Positions 1 through 7,669 of a stretch of 14,217 nt of DNA are shown here, one piece after another (position 1 is the stretch's first letter; each line of letters opens with the position of its first letter). The position numbers and the translations under genes were made by a program. Source of the stretch: an uncultured Flavobacteriales bacterium. GTDB taxonomy: Bacteria; Bacteroidota; Bacteroidia; Flavobacteriales; Weeksellaceae. The notes beneath the pieces are model-generated. The model saw only the letters and a list, made by a program, of their open reading frames with translations. It was not told the DNA's origin and made no database searches. The DNA lies in the NCBI GenBank assembly GCA_937876095.1, contig CALFIE010000033.1:1-14217 (forward strand), read 5' to 3'.

Positions 1-360
1 GTTACCCAGCATGGAAATATCTACTGATTCTCGTGGTTTTGACGATCAGTACATTATATGCCCTGCCTAGTTTGTATCCAGATGAGCCTGCGGTTCAAAT
101 TTCTGGTGCCAAAGCTGGTACCCAAATTGACCAAAGCATCGTACAAAAAGCAGAGCAGATTTTAAAATCTGAAAGTATCTCAAGCCATGACAACAGTTTT
201 AGCAATAATGCTGCACTGTTACGTCTTGACTCTAGCGAAGCACAATTAAAAGCCAAAGAAGCGTTACGTCGTGGCCTTGGTGATGACTATGTTGTCGCGT
301 TAAACTTGGCGCCAACCACGCCAGAGTGGCTACAAAAAATTGGTGCAAAACCAATGAAAT
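1..360 (+). CDS. secD: SecD N-terminal fragment, foreign (Acinetobacter-like), chimeric contig end
   Basis: This is the N-terminal piece of SecD, the inner-membrane subunit that works with SecF to drive late steps of Sec protein export. Reading starts at base 3, in the frame YPAWKYLLILVVLTIS. The window begins about four bases inside the gene, so the native start lies just outside; the in-frame GTG at 33 is not the start. A hydrophobic segment (residues about 5-25) is followed by the periplasmic stretch LPSLYPDEPAVQISG and by PTTPEWLQKIGAKPMK. In SecD this should continue into LGLDLRGG, but at about 360 the sequence switches to the antisense of purB, and the frame then runs on to a stop at 488 as meaningless residues. 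The protein is recognisably gammaproteobacterial and closest in memory to Acinetobacter, unlike every other gene here. I read it as an assembly or library chimera rather than a transferred gene. Confidence 0.85.
341..360. other. Chimeric junction: bases shared by secD and purB
   Basis: The 20 bases TGGTGCAAAACCAATGAAAT read sensibly both ways. Forward they encode part of SecD IGAKPMK. Reversed they encode part of PurB NFIGFAP. To the left only SecD makes sense, and to the right only PurB does. A shared string of about one short k-mer joining genes of two phyla in opposite orientations is what a false de Bruijn graph join or a template-switch chimera looks like. The exact edges are uncertain by a few bases. 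Confidence 0.75.
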
Positions 361-1675
361 TTTTCGGGTCGAGAACCTCCATCAATTTAGATTTGTCGAG
401 TTTCAGCGAATCATCATTCAAAATTCTTTCTATCAAGTCGTTTTCTTTACCTTCCATTTTCACTTTTTTGCTCGCTTCCATAGAATGAACGCGTATTTTC
501 TCGTGAATTTCTTGTCGGTCTCCTCCTGCTTTCACCTCTTCCATAATGATGTATTCGGTTGCCATAAACGGAAGTTCTTCCATAATGTGCTTGTTGATGC
601 GGTTTTCGTAAACTACAATTCCGTTCAAAATATTATTCCAAATCAGCAAAATAGCATCAACTGCCAAAAATGCTTGCGGAATCGTCAATCTTTTGTTGGC
701 AGAATCGTCTAAAGTACGTTCAAACCATTGTGTTGCAGCAACCATTGCCGAAGAATTTTGCAAAGCCATCACATATTTTGCGAGTGCCGAAATTCTTTCG
801 CTTCGCATCGGATTTCTTTTGTAAGCCATTGCAGAAGAGCCAATTTGATTTTTTTCAAAAGGTTCTTCAATTTCTTTTAAATTTTGCAAAAGACGCAGAT
901 CATTGGTGAATTTATGGGCAGATTGTGCAATATTGGAAAGCAAAGCCACCACTTTTGCATCAATTTTTCGGTCGTAGGTTTGTCCAGAAACCCCAAAAAC
1001 TTTCTCGAAACCAAAACGTTGCGACAATTCTTTGTCTAAAGTTTTTACTTTTTGGTAATCCCCATTGAACAATTCCAAGAAACTTGCGGCAGTTCCTGTT
1101 GTTCCTTTCACACCGCGAAAACGAAGGGTTTCTACAAAAAACTCCAATTCCTCAAAATCCAACAAAAGTGATTGCAACCAAAGTGTCGCTCTTTTACCAA
1201 CAGTCGTGAGTTGCGCCGGTTGAAAATGCGTGAAACCAAGTGTTGGCATATCTTTATATTGAATGGCAAAATCTGAAAGATTTTTGATAACGTTTACTAA
1301 TTTTTTCTTCAAAATTTGTAAACCGTCACGAATTTGTATCAAATCGGTATTATCACCTACAAATGCCGAAGTTGCACCCAAATGAATGATTCCTTTTGCA
1401 AGTGGAGCAACATCACCATAAGCGTGAACATGTGCCATCACATCATGACGGAATTTTTTCTCGTATTCTGCAGCCTTGTCAAAATCGATGTTTTCTGCCT
1501 GTTCTTTCAGTTGAGAAATTTGCTCGTCTGAAATATCAAGTCCAAGATTTTTTTCGATTTCTGCCAAAGCAATCCAAAGTTGCCGCCAAGTTCTAAACTT
1601 ATTATTATGGGAGAAATTAAAGAGCATTTCCTCACTAGAATAGCGCTCTTCCAAAGGATTTTTGTAGGAATTCAT
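341..1675 (-). CDS. purB: Adenylosuccinate lyase, C-terminus lost at chimeric junction
   Basis: PurB belongs to the fumarase/aspartase superfamily. It removes fumarate from SAICAR and from adenylosuccinate, two steps of purine synthesis, as a cytoplasmic homotetramer. Visible motifs, counted from the ATG at 1675: RHDVMAHVHAYG (76-87); GFTHFQPAQ (147-155) with the probable general-acid His150; and the signature loop GSSAMAYKRNPMRSE (279-293), which carries the catalytic serine. The ATG at 1675 (MNSYKNP) is preferred over the in-frame GTG at 1690, because family members start with this sequence and a promoter -7 element lies just upstream. The native protein can be followed to DPKNFIGFAP (about residue 445). 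The usual last ~25-30 residues are replaced by antisense secD, and the open frame then runs to a chance stop at 287. The gene is almost certainly intact in the real genome. Its promoter follows the natAB unit. Confidence 0.92.
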
Positions 1676-1704
1676 TCCGAATATTTTCACTTTTATTAGT
1701 AGTG

Positions 1705-1712
1705 CAAAAGTA
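1705..1712 (-). promoter_or_regulatory. Promoter -7 element for purB
   Basis: On the minus strand this reads TACTTTTG, an exact match to the Bacteroidota sigma-A -7 consensus TAnnTTTG. It would start transcription near 1698 and give a leader of about 23 nt to the ATG at 1675. No clear TTG -33 element stands at the expected distance. Confidence 0.5.
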
Positions 1713-1842
1713 CAATTTTTTGAAGAAAATTATGGTATATTCGTTCTATTATTTTCAAAAAAAAACAATTAAAATTTGAGATTTGAAATTCTATTTTAAA
1801 AGAAACTTTCTTACAACTCTTTGTCTTTTCCTTTTCCTCTGC

Positions 1843-3147
1843 CTAACTCCTAATCCATTTCCACAATTCTTTCATCGTGGCTTTGTTGCCATACATTAGA
1901 ATTCCTACTCTGTACACTTTTGCGGCAATATAAATCATCAGTAAAGTTGAAACTAATAATAAGAAAATAGACAGTGCAATTTGCCAAATTGGCACTCCGA
2001 AAGGAATTCTCGCAATCATCGCAACTGGTGATGTAAACGGAATCATAGACAGCCAAAAACCAATCGGACCATCTGGATTGTTCATAATACTGAAACTGCC
2101 ATACATTCCCAACATCAGCGGAATTACGGCAAACAAAGTGAATTGCTGTGTTTCGGTTTCATTGTCTACGGCAGAACCAATCGCTGCATACATAGAACTG
2201 TAGAAAATATAACCCAACAAAAAGAAAATAATAAACACGAAAATTATCAAAGTAAAATTCATATCTAAAAGCGTGTGCGAAATTTCACCAACCATATTTT
2301 TCATATCCAATTTTTCGGTGACTGCTTCTGCACCACCAATTGGAGGATTCATTGCAAATTTTTGATTAAAAAATAAAGCTCCAATCACCGACATCGTAAT
2401 CCAAACTGCAAATTGAGTAAGTGCAACCAAGGTAACTCCCAAAATTTTCCCCATCATCAATTCAAATGGTTTTACAGATGATATGATGATTTCAACTACC
2501 CTATTATTTTTCTCTTCTAAAACGCTTCGCATCACACGAACTCCATAAATTAAAATAAACATAAAGGTGACATACATCAAAACCATACTCAAACCTGACT
2601 TCACCCCAAAACTTAGGTCGTCATCACCTTTGTTGTTTTCCACCACATTTTGACTGTTGAGATCAAAAGATTTATCTAGGTTTACAATTTGATCTTCACT
2701 AATTCCGAGTTGTTTTATTTTTTCGGCTCGTACCACTTCAGACATTCTATTGGCAATATCTTTTTTAGTATCAAAACCAATTTTGGTATTGAGTAAAAGA
2801 AGGGTATTTTTCTCTAATTCATCAAAATTTTGGTCCTTAAGTTCGGGGATAATCAACAAACCTTCGGTTCCTTTCATATCTTTCAGCGCAAATCTCAACT
2901 GCTTTTCATTTGCAGTTGGTACCATTACAAATTTCAAATTTTCGTCAGATTTCATTTTTCCTACAAAAATTCCAGACTTGTCTATTACATCTACGGTTGT
3001 AGAAGTTTCATTGGCTTTGAACATCACTGCAATCACCGCTCCGAAAGCAATCATAAGAATTGGTGCAAGAATGGTGAGAATGATGAAGGATTTTTTCTTA
3101 ACCTGAGTTAGAAATTCGCGTTTGGTAATTAAGTATATATTTTTCAT
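1843..3147 (-). CDS. ABC transporter permease, NatB-like (ABC-2 family)
   Basis: This is the membrane subunit of a two-component ABC exporter, 434 residues long. TM1 lies at about 20-43, after a charged start (MKNIYLITKREFLTQVKKKS). An extracytoplasmic domain of about 140 residues (45-185) follows, then TM2 at about 185-205. Next comes the conserved cytoplasmic EEKNNRVVEIIISSVKP segment (211-227), which couples to the ATPase in NatB/YhaP-type permeases. About five further hydrophobic segments lie at 236-260, 299-325, 335-357, 361-380 and 388-412. The tail GILMYGNKATMKELWKWIR is typical of the family. The start is 12 nt downstream of the ATPase stop, so the two genes are co-transcribed. B. subtilis NatAB exports Na+, but most Bacteroidota homologues are untested and the substrate here cannot be read from sequence. 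The stop codon lies in a short CCTAACT/CCTAATC near-repeat. Confidence 0.88.
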   Translation of the reverse strand: MKNIYLITKREFLTQVKKKSFIILTILAPILMIAFGAVIAVMFKANETSTTVDVIDKSGIFVGKMKSDENLKFVMVPTANEKQLRFALKDMKGTEGLLIIPELKDQNFDELEKNTLLLLNTKIGFDTKKDIANRMSEVVRAEKIKQLGISEDQIVNLDKSFDLNSQNVVENNKGDDDLSFGVKSGLSMVLMYVTFMFILIYGVRVMRSVLEEKNNRVVEIIISSVKPFELMMGKILGVTLVALTQFAVWITMSVIGALFFNQKFAMNPPIGGAEAVTEKLDMKNMVGEISHTLLDMNFTLIIFVFIIFFLLGYIFYSSMYAAIGSAVDNETETQQFTLFAVIPLMLGMYGSFSIMNNPDGPIGFWLSMIPFTSPVAMIARIPFGVPIWQIALSIFLLLVSTLLMIYIAAKVYRVGILMYGNKATMKELWKWIRS

Positions 3148-3159
3148 TTTTTATAATAA

Positions 3160-4071
3160 TTAATGAGCAGCACTTACTGCATTGATGAACACTTCATTCA
3201 TACTCGGAATTTTCTCATCAAAAGAGCGAATTTTCCCGACTTTCATCAGTTCATTTAATAGTAAATTTTGGTCTGAATTATTATTTATTTCAAAACGAAC
3301 CAAATGATTTTCAGAAGTATAATTCTCAATTCCGAATTGATTTCTAAATTGATCAAAACGTTCTGCATTTACCTCAGAAATGGTCACTCCGAAGATATTT
3401 TTCTTGAATTTCTCTCTCACATCGAAAACTTTCCCGTCCAAAATTTTTTGTGCATTGTTGATCAGTGCTACATAATCACACATTTCTTCTACACTTTCCA
3501 TTCGGTGAGTAGATAGAATGATGGTGGTTCCTTCCTCTTTTAATTTCAGAATTTGGTCTTTTATCAGATTGGCATTTACCGGATCAAAACCCGAAAATGG
3601 CTCATCTAAAATCAATAATTTGGGTTGATGAAGCACCGTAACCACAAACTGAATTTTCTGTGCCATTCCTTTGGAAAGTTCAGAGAGTTTTTTCTTCCAC
3701 CATTGGTCAATTTGTAGCGCATCAAACCAATATTTTGCTTGTTGCAGCGCATCGTTTTTGCTCATTCCTTTCAGTTCTCCGAAATACAGCAACTGATCTC
3801 CAACTGTCATATTTTTGTACAAGCCACGTTCTTCTGGCATATATCCAATATTTCTGATATGACTGGGATTCAACAATTGACCATCAATAAACACCGAACC
3901 TGAATCTGCTTGTGTAATTTGATTGATGATTCGTATAAACGTGGTTTTACCTGCTCCATTTGGACCAAGAAGTCCATAAATAGACGCTTTCGGAACCTCT
4001 ATACTAAAATCTTGCAAAGCAAGTTTTTTTCCGGCGTTGTATGTTTTGGTGACGTGTTCTGCTTTTAGCAT
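3160..4071 (-). CDS. ABC transporter ATP-binding protein, NatA-like
   Basis: This is the ATPase subunit of the exporter whose permease follows 12 nt downstream. All nucleotide-binding motifs are present in the 303 residues: Walker A GPNGAGKT (36-43); the ABC signature in ELSKGMAQK (131-139), where LSKGM stands in for LSGGQ as is usual in the NatA/YhaQ group; Walker B LLILDEP (152-158); and the switch histidine His189 in STHRM. GYMPEERGLY (76-85) is also characteristic of NatA-type proteins. The region after about 215 is the C-terminal extension of this subgroup, ending MNEVFINAVS. The start ATG at 4071 has a matching promoter element about 40 nt upstream. The substrate is unknown; sodium or a drug/peptide are family possibilities only. 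Confidence 0.9.
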   Translation of the reverse strand: MLKAEHVTKTYNAGKKLALQDFSIEVPKASIYGLLGPNGAGKTTFIRIINQITQADSGSVFIDGQLLNPSHIRNIGYMPEERGLYKNMTVGDQLLYFGELKGMSKNDALQQAKYWFDALQIDQWWKKKLSELSKGMAQKIQFVVTVLHQPKLLILDEPFSGFDPVNANLIKDQILKLKEEGTTIILSTHRMESVEEMCDYVALINNAQKILDGKVFDVREKFKKNIFGVTISEVNAERFDQFRNQFGIENYTSENHLVRFEINNNSDQNLLLNELMKVGKIRSFDEKIPSMNEVFINAVSAAH

Positions 4072-4109
4072 TTAGAAATTTTTGTAGAAATTAGTTAAAA
4101 AACGGTGGT

Positions 4110-4117
4110 CAAAGTTA
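4110..4117 (-). promoter_or_regulatory. Promoter -7 element for the natA-natB unit
   Basis: On the minus strand this reads TAACTTTG, an exact TAnnTTTG match. It predicts a start near 4103 and a leader of about 32 nt to the natA ATG at 4071. No TTG -33 element is obvious. The element directly follows the TTCTAAC tandem array, whose unit it resembles. Confidence 0.5.
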
Positions 4118-4125
4118 CTGAAAAA

Positions 4126-4144
4126 GTTAGAAGTTAGAAGTTGG
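4126..4144. repeat. Short 7-bp tandem array (GTTAGAA) between purK and natA
   Basis: Two exact GTTAGAA units (4126-4132 and 4133-4139) are followed by a partial third (GTTGG). In gene sense the unit is TTCTAAC. It lies about 36 bp beyond the purK stop and just upstream of the natA promoter element. It is one of several short-period arrays at transcription-unit ends in this window. Confidence 0.6.
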
Positions 4145-4179
4145 CCGCAAATAGAAATTCATTACATTTTTATTAAAAA

Positions 4180-5292
4180 TCACTCAGCAATTACTTTTAT
4201 CATCTTTTTTATCAGATGAAGCTTTTGCATCACTTCTTCTCTGGAATCAGCCAGTACATTGATGTGTCCCATTTTCCGACCTGGTTTGGTTTCGGTTTTT
4301 CCGTAGAGATGAATGTAGGTTTTTGGGAGTTTTAATACCTCTTCCATACCTTCGTAGCGAACTTTACCACTGTAATTTTCTTCACCTACCAAATTCAGCA
4401 TTCCTGAAAATCCAATATTTTCGGTGTCAGCTAAAGGTAAATTGGTAATCACTCTGTACATCTGCTCAAATTGCGAATTGGCGTTCCCTTCCTGAGATTG
4501 ATGACCAGAATTATGCAATCTTGGTGCTGTTTCGTTCACCCAAATTTTACCATTTTTATCGAGGAATAATTCAATCGCAAAAAGTCCTGCAGAATTGGCT
4601 GCAAAAATAAATTTTTGCACAATTTCATCTATCTGAATTTGTACTTTTTCATTAATCTGAGCTGGACAAATATTGAAATCCAATAAATTAAGTTTTTCAT
4701 CGGCAACCATTTCGGTTACAGGAAATGTACGGATTTCTCCGCTTTCATTTTTTGCGACGATTACCGAAAGTTCTTTATCAATATCTACCAATTTTTCTAA
4801 CACCGAATCTTGAATCCACAGATTTTTCAAATCTTCAGAATTCCTTATGATTTGCACACCTTTTCCGTCGTAACCACCGGTGTTGAGTTTCTGTACAAAA
4901 GGAAAATCAATGGTAATTTCGTCTGAACTTCCATCGTAAATTTCAAAATCAGGACTTGGAATTTGGTGTTTTTTGTAAAATTCTTTTTGCAGAATTTTTT
5001 GTTGAATGGTTTTGATGATTTCCGCACTTGGAATCACTTTTTTGCCCATTTTTTCGAGCTCAAAAAGTGCATCTACATTCACGTGTTCTATTTCTATGGA
5101 AATTACGTCTTTGTCTTTCCCAAAATTGAGAACATCATCAAAATTATTAAAATTACCTTTGGTAAAATGTGAAATATTTGCACAAGAGCAATCTGCATTT
5201 GGATCTAGAACAAAAAATTCATCGTCATACTTCAAAGCATTCTGAATCAACATTCTACCTAATTGTCCGCCTCCTAAAATTCCTATTTTCAT
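4180..5292 (-). CDS. purK: N5-carboxyaminoimidazole ribonucleotide synthase (PurK)
   Basis: PurK is an ATP-grasp enzyme that uses ATP and bicarbonate to carboxylate AIR to N5-CAIR in de novo purine synthesis; PurE then rearranges the product. The 370-residue length is normal. The N-terminal nucleotide-fold motif is GILGGGQLGRM (4-14). The ATP-grasp glycine loop is GGYDGKG (139-145). The metal/ATP-binding core runs from AIELFLDKNGKIWVNE (239-254) into APRLHNSGHQSQEG (256-269). The C-terminal KPGRKMGHI (336-344) is conserved in PurK. The start lies 5 nt after the DUF1543 gene stop, so the two are probably one transcript with the small membrane-protein gene upstream. purE is not beside it, although purB lies two genes away on the same strand. 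Confidence 0.95.
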   Translation of the reverse strand: MKIGILGGGQLGRMLIQNALKYDDEFFVLDPNADCSCANISHFTKGNFNNFDDVLNFGKDKDVISIEIEHVNVDALFELEKMGKKVIPSAEIIKTIQQKILQKEFYKKHQIPSPDFEIYDGSSDEITIDFPFVQKLNTGGYDGKGVQIIRNSEDLKNLWIQDSVLEKLVDIDKELSVIVAKNESGEIRTFPVTEMVADEKLNLLDFNICPAQINEKVQIQIDEIVQKFIFAANSAGLFAIELFLDKNGKIWVNETAPRLHNSGHQSQEGNANSQFEQMYRVITNLPLADTENIGFSGMLNLVGEENYSGKVRYEGMEEVLKLPKTYIHLYGKTETKPGRKMGHINVLADSREEVMQKLHLIKKMIKVIAE

Positions 5293-5297
5293 TTGAA

Positions 5298-5834
5298 TTA
5301 AATTATTTTTAAATACCCAATTTTCATAAAATTTTCCTGATTTTCGGAAACCGATTTTTCAAGAATGATAGAATATTTTTCCTTCATTTTTTTTGGTAAA
5401 AGATCGTTGATTTTGTAAATATCATCTATATCTACACCGTGTTTATCATCTACATGACTTTCTGCTCCTGCAAAACCCATATTTTGGTAAAACTCGGTTT
5501 GTTTCACTTTTCTGATGACTTCACCCATCGTTTTCCCGACCATTAAATGTTGTTCGTGAAACTCCAAAAAATGATTCGCTTGGTAACCACCCAAATTAAT
5601 GAAAAACAGTTGATTTTCAGAATTTTTGATGATTTTTTCTACAATTTTCACTTCATAACCATCTGCAAATCGCACTTCTTGGTAACAATCAACGTGTATT
5701 TTGGCATCGCTCCAAAATGCTTTCATATCTGGAATGAGGTCTTCAAAATTTTCAGCAATGCCGAAAAAAACATCGTGCTGTTCTATATTTCTGCCTTTTG
5801 GTGTAGCTCCAAGTATGATGTGATAGAGTTTCAT
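5298..5834 (-). CDS. DUF1543 domain-containing protein (internally duplicated)
   Basis: This is a 178-residue soluble protein of unknown function that I recognise as DUF1543. It appears to hold two copies of the same unit. The first has ATPKGRNIEQHDVFFGI (10-26), a middle segment, then HVDCYQEVRFADGYEVKIV (47-65). The second has YQANHFLEFHEQHLMVGKT (84-102), then HVDDKHGVDIDDIYKI (127-142). The repeated elements are a histidine followed by a hydrophobic run, and later HVD..............I. There is no signal peptide or membrane segment. It sits 12 nt after the membrane-protein stop and 5 nt before purK, so it is co-transcribed with purK. Co-location is the only hint of a role and does not prove a link to purines. 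Confidence 0.82.
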   Translation of the reverse strand: MKLYHIILGATPKGRNIEQHDVFFGIAENFEDLIPDMKAFWSDAKIHVDCYQEVRFADGYEVKIVEKIIKNSENQLFFINLGGYQANHFLEFHEQHLMVGKTMGEVIRKVKQTEFYQNMGFAGAESHVDDKHGVDIDDIYKINDLLPKKMKEKYSIILEKSVSENQENFMKIGYLKII

Positions 5835-5846
5835 AGTTTTTTATTT

Positions 5847-6176
5847 TCATAGATATTGTAGAATCAAACCCAAAATATAAACCATTATTGCCGAAATAAT
5901 TGAAATTCTAAAAAAAATTGTATTTCGTTTAATAATTGTAAAAATGAAAGAAAAAGTGATTAAAGTCCATAATGCACCTAATATTAAAGAATAGGTAGCA
6001 TAATTTTTAGCACTTTCGTATTGCCATAATCCAGCAACTGGACCTTCACCACCAAAAGGATATAATTCAATTTTGTTTTGTATTGCCACATCGTAATACT
6101 CAGATAAATTCATCCAAGAAAAAAATAAACTCACAAAAAATAAAACAATAGAAATAATAAGATATGCTCCTTTCAT
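5847..6176 (-). CDS. Small hypothetical membrane protein (3 TM segments)
   Basis: I do not recognise this 109-residue protein. It shows three hydrophobic segments, at about 4-22 (ending in FFSWMNL), 62-82 and 88-107, separated by a polar loop of about 40 residues (23-61) with FGGEGPVAGLWQYES. Only short charged patches flank the helices (for example KRN at 83-85), so topology is not firmly set. It is the first gene of the tight run leading to DUF1543 and purK, with 12 nt to the next start. No exact TAnnTTTG element was found in the 111 bp upstream. The ATG at 6176 (MKGAYLIIS) is the natural start. Confidence 0.7.
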   Translation of the reverse strand: MKGAYLIISIVLFFVSLFFSWMNLSEYYDVAIQNKIELYPFGGEGPVAGLWQYESAKNYATYSLILGALWTLITFSFIFTIIKRNTIFFRISIISAIMVYILGLILQYL

Positions 6177-6254
6177 TTATTAAAATTTTTTAGATTCTTT
6201 CAGAAATCGCAGATTAGACGTAGTCAATGACAAACTTTGCGCTATATAATTATT

Positions 6255-6289
6255 AATTCGAATTTCTAATTTCGTAATTCGTATTAACT
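6255..6289. repeat. 7-bp-period array at the mvaD stop codon
   Basis: The array reads AATTCGA, ATTTCTA, ATTTCGT, AATTCGT, ATTAACT: four clear 7-bp units and a degenerate fifth that enters the mvaD stop codon (6288-6290). No GC-rich terminator stem is visible here, so the array occupies the place where a terminator would be expected. Confidence 0.55.
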
Positions 6290-7364
6290 AAAAACTCATT
6301 TCATCTTTCACTACTCCACCTTTTTGCGTGTGTTGTAGCAGTTCTGATTCAATAAAATTGGTTATTTTTTCGAACGTGCCTTTTGTCACGTTCCTACTTT
6401 CCGAAGGAAAAAGCAAATGTACATTTGCACCTGCATCTAACGTGAAAAACAACGGTAAATTGGTTTCTTTACGGAAATTCCAAATTTTTTGGATGACTTC
6501 CATCGTTCCAGTTTTCATGAGGATAAATGCAGGTTCGCTTATCATCATCATCGCATGAAGTGTCAATGCTTCATGTTCAACCAATGTGATGAATTTTTCT
6601 AAATCGCCCGATTTCAAAATTTCTTTCATCGGGACAAAATTTTCTCGGGCCTCTGCAAAACGCCTTTCTGCATAAGGATTGCTGTTCATGAGACCATGAC
6701 CAACTGTAGAACTCACCGATTTTTCGCCTTCGTGAATGAGCAAAACCCAATCATTAAAATTTTTGAAAACTTCGTGAATTTCTGAATCTGGATATTTCAC
6801 CGCAAAAAGATCAGAACTGCCTTCCAATTCGGGAGTTTCGCCCCAAACTACGAGACCGTTGTACAAACTTCTACAAGCACTTCCAGAACCTAATCTTGCG
6901 AGAAAACTGGCTTTCTTGAACTCAAAACTCGCATCTCGGAACTCGGAACTAAAAATTGCATCCAATTCCAATAAACATTTTGCAATCGCTCCAAAACCTG
7001 AAGCTGAACTCGCAATTCCTGAACTGTGAGGAAATGTATTTTCAGTTTTTATAATGTATTTCCCTTGTAAAATCCAAGGAAAGTATTTTTCTATGGAAGT
7101 GAAATATTTCTCAATTTTTTCGGCAAATTTGAGTTCTTCTTTTCCTGCTAAAAAAGTCTGCACCGAGAATTTTTCGTTCGCCAAAAATTCAATAGAGGTA
7201 TTGGTTTTGCAATGATTTAAGGTATAAGAAATACTGGGATTTGCAGGGATTTGATTGGCGTATTTTCCCCAATATTTGATGAGTGCAATATTGCTGGGAC
7301 AACTTGCAGAAACTTGTTGATTGGAAATCGTGTAATCTAGATTACCATAAAATTCTTTTTCCAT
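6288..7364 (-). CDS. mvaD: Diphosphomevalonate decarboxylase
   Basis: This GHMP-superfamily enzyme makes isopentenyl diphosphate from mevalonate 5-diphosphate with ATP. It is the last step of the mevalonate route, which flavobacteria use for carotenoids, menaquinone and other isoprenoids. From the ATG at 7364 the protein has 358 residues. The substrate-binding NIALIKYWGK (25-34) contains Lys30. The ATP-binding loop is PHSSGIASSASGFGA (112-126). GSGSACRS (159-166) contains the conserved Arg165. TLDAGANVHLL (308-318) holds the catalytic Asp310. An in-frame TTG at 7382 would add MWFNKN, but it overlaps a spacer repeat and ATG MEKEFYGN fits the family better. A related phosphomevalonate decarboxylase activity exists in some prokaryotes, and sequence inspection alone does not fully exclude it. 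The gene stands alone, with spacers on both sides. Confidence 0.92.
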   Translation of the reverse strand: MEKEFYGNLDYTISNQQVSASCPSNIALIKYWGKYANQIPANPSISYTLNHCKTNTSIEFLANEKFSVQTFLAGKEELKFAEKIEKYFTSIEKYFPWILQGKYIIKTENTFPHSSGIASSASGFGAIAKCLLELDAIFSSEFRDASFEFKKASFLARLGSGSACRSLYNGLVVWGETPELEGSSDLFAVKYPDSEIHEVFKNFNDWVLLIHEGEKSVSSTVGHGLMNSNPYAERRFAEARENFVPMKEILKSGDLEKFITLVEHEALTLHAMMMISEPAFILMKTGTMEVIQKIWNFRKETNLPLFFTLDAGANVHLLFPSESRNVTKGTFEKITNFIESELLQHTQKGGVVKDEMSF

Positions 7365-7380
7365 ATTTTTATTAAACCAC

Positions 7381-7567
7381 AAAAGTCACAAAAGAATTTT
7401 GTTTTATTTTAAATTATCTTTTTTATTACTTAACGCAAAGTGCGCAAAGATTTTTTTACAAATTTGAAATTATTTCTAAGCTACACAAAGGAATATCTAA
7501 AGATATTCTGCAAAGTACGCTATGTTTTAAAACATAAAAGTCACAAAAGAATTTTGTTTTATTTTAA
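7381..7567. repeat. Repeat-rich spacer: 32-bp direct repeat pair with palindromes
   Basis: An identical 32-bp block beginning AAAAGTCACAAAAGAATTTT occurs at 7381-7412 and again at 7536-7567. Between the copies lie the words CGCAAAGTGCGCAAAG (7434-7449), ACACAAAG (7483-7490) and GCAAAG (7510-7515), an 8+8 bp inverted repeat (7491-7508) and a perfect 16-bp palindrome (7521-7536). In gene sense these words become CTTTTGTGACTTTTGTGG and CTTTGCGCACTTTGCG, two 9-bp-period doublets. No open reading frame of note lies in 7365-7663. I recall similar phrases in other flavobacterial spacers. Confidence 0.75.
7521..7536. repeat. Perfect 16-bp palindrome
   Basis: TATGTTTTAAAACATA is exactly its own reverse complement. 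It abuts the second copy of the 32-bp direct repeat, sharing base 7536. It could be a binding site for a dimeric regulator, a weak A/T hairpin, or simply the edge of a repeat element. It lies about 160 bp upstream of the mvaD ATG. Confidence 0.5.
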
Positions 7568-7627
7568 GTATTATATTTCTATTTAGAGGTTTATAAAAGT
7601 TTGAAAATAAAAGTTTTTCAAAAAATT

Positions 7628-7669
7628 CATAACTTATAACTCATACTTCATAACTCACACCTCCTACTT
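7628..7669. repeat. 7-bp-period array running into the SDR gene stop
   Basis: The units CATAACT, TATAACT, CATACTT, CATAACT, CACACCT, CCTACTT are six 7-bp steps of decreasing fidelity. The last contains the stop codon (7664-7666) of the SDR gene, so the array begins inside the coding end and extends downstream of it. In gene sense the unit is AGTTATG. Confidence 0.6.

Noticed and set aside
1..360. Genuine horizontal transfer of secD into a flavobacterium
   Set aside because: Only a gene fragment is present, with no mobility gene. It damages the essential-type gene purB, lies at the contig tip and meets purB in a k-mer-sized identical string. An artefact is simpler.
33..488. Open frame of 151 codons starting at a GTG at 33 and running past the junction
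   Set aside because: Only 1-360 is real (SecD, whose start is upstream of the window). Residues after PMK are antisense purB.
287..1690. A complete 467-residue PurB with an unusual C-terminus
   Set aside because: The last residues after FIGFAP are antisense secD, and the stop at 287 is chance. The GTG start at 1690 is also rejected in favour of ATG at 1675.
1798..1812. AAGAAAGTTTCTT hairpin after natB as a terminator
   Set aside because: It has five or six mostly A-T pairs with a tiny loop and no continuous U-run; not convincing.
4165..4182. A/T hairpin after the purK stop as an intrinsic terminator
   Set aside because: The stem ATTTTT/AAAAAT has only A-T pairs and no clear U-run after it in the gene direction; too weak to call.
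6192..6242. Possible decayed copy of a longer flavobacterial extragenic repeat (AGATTCTTTCAG ... AATGACAAACTTTGCGC)
   Set aside because: The resemblance is from memory only, and no second copy exists in the window to align it with.
7365..7382. Upstream TTG start for mvaD (MWFNKN extension)
   Set aside because: It is a weak start codon inside the 32-bp spacer repeat; ATG at 7364 gives the family-typical N-terminus.
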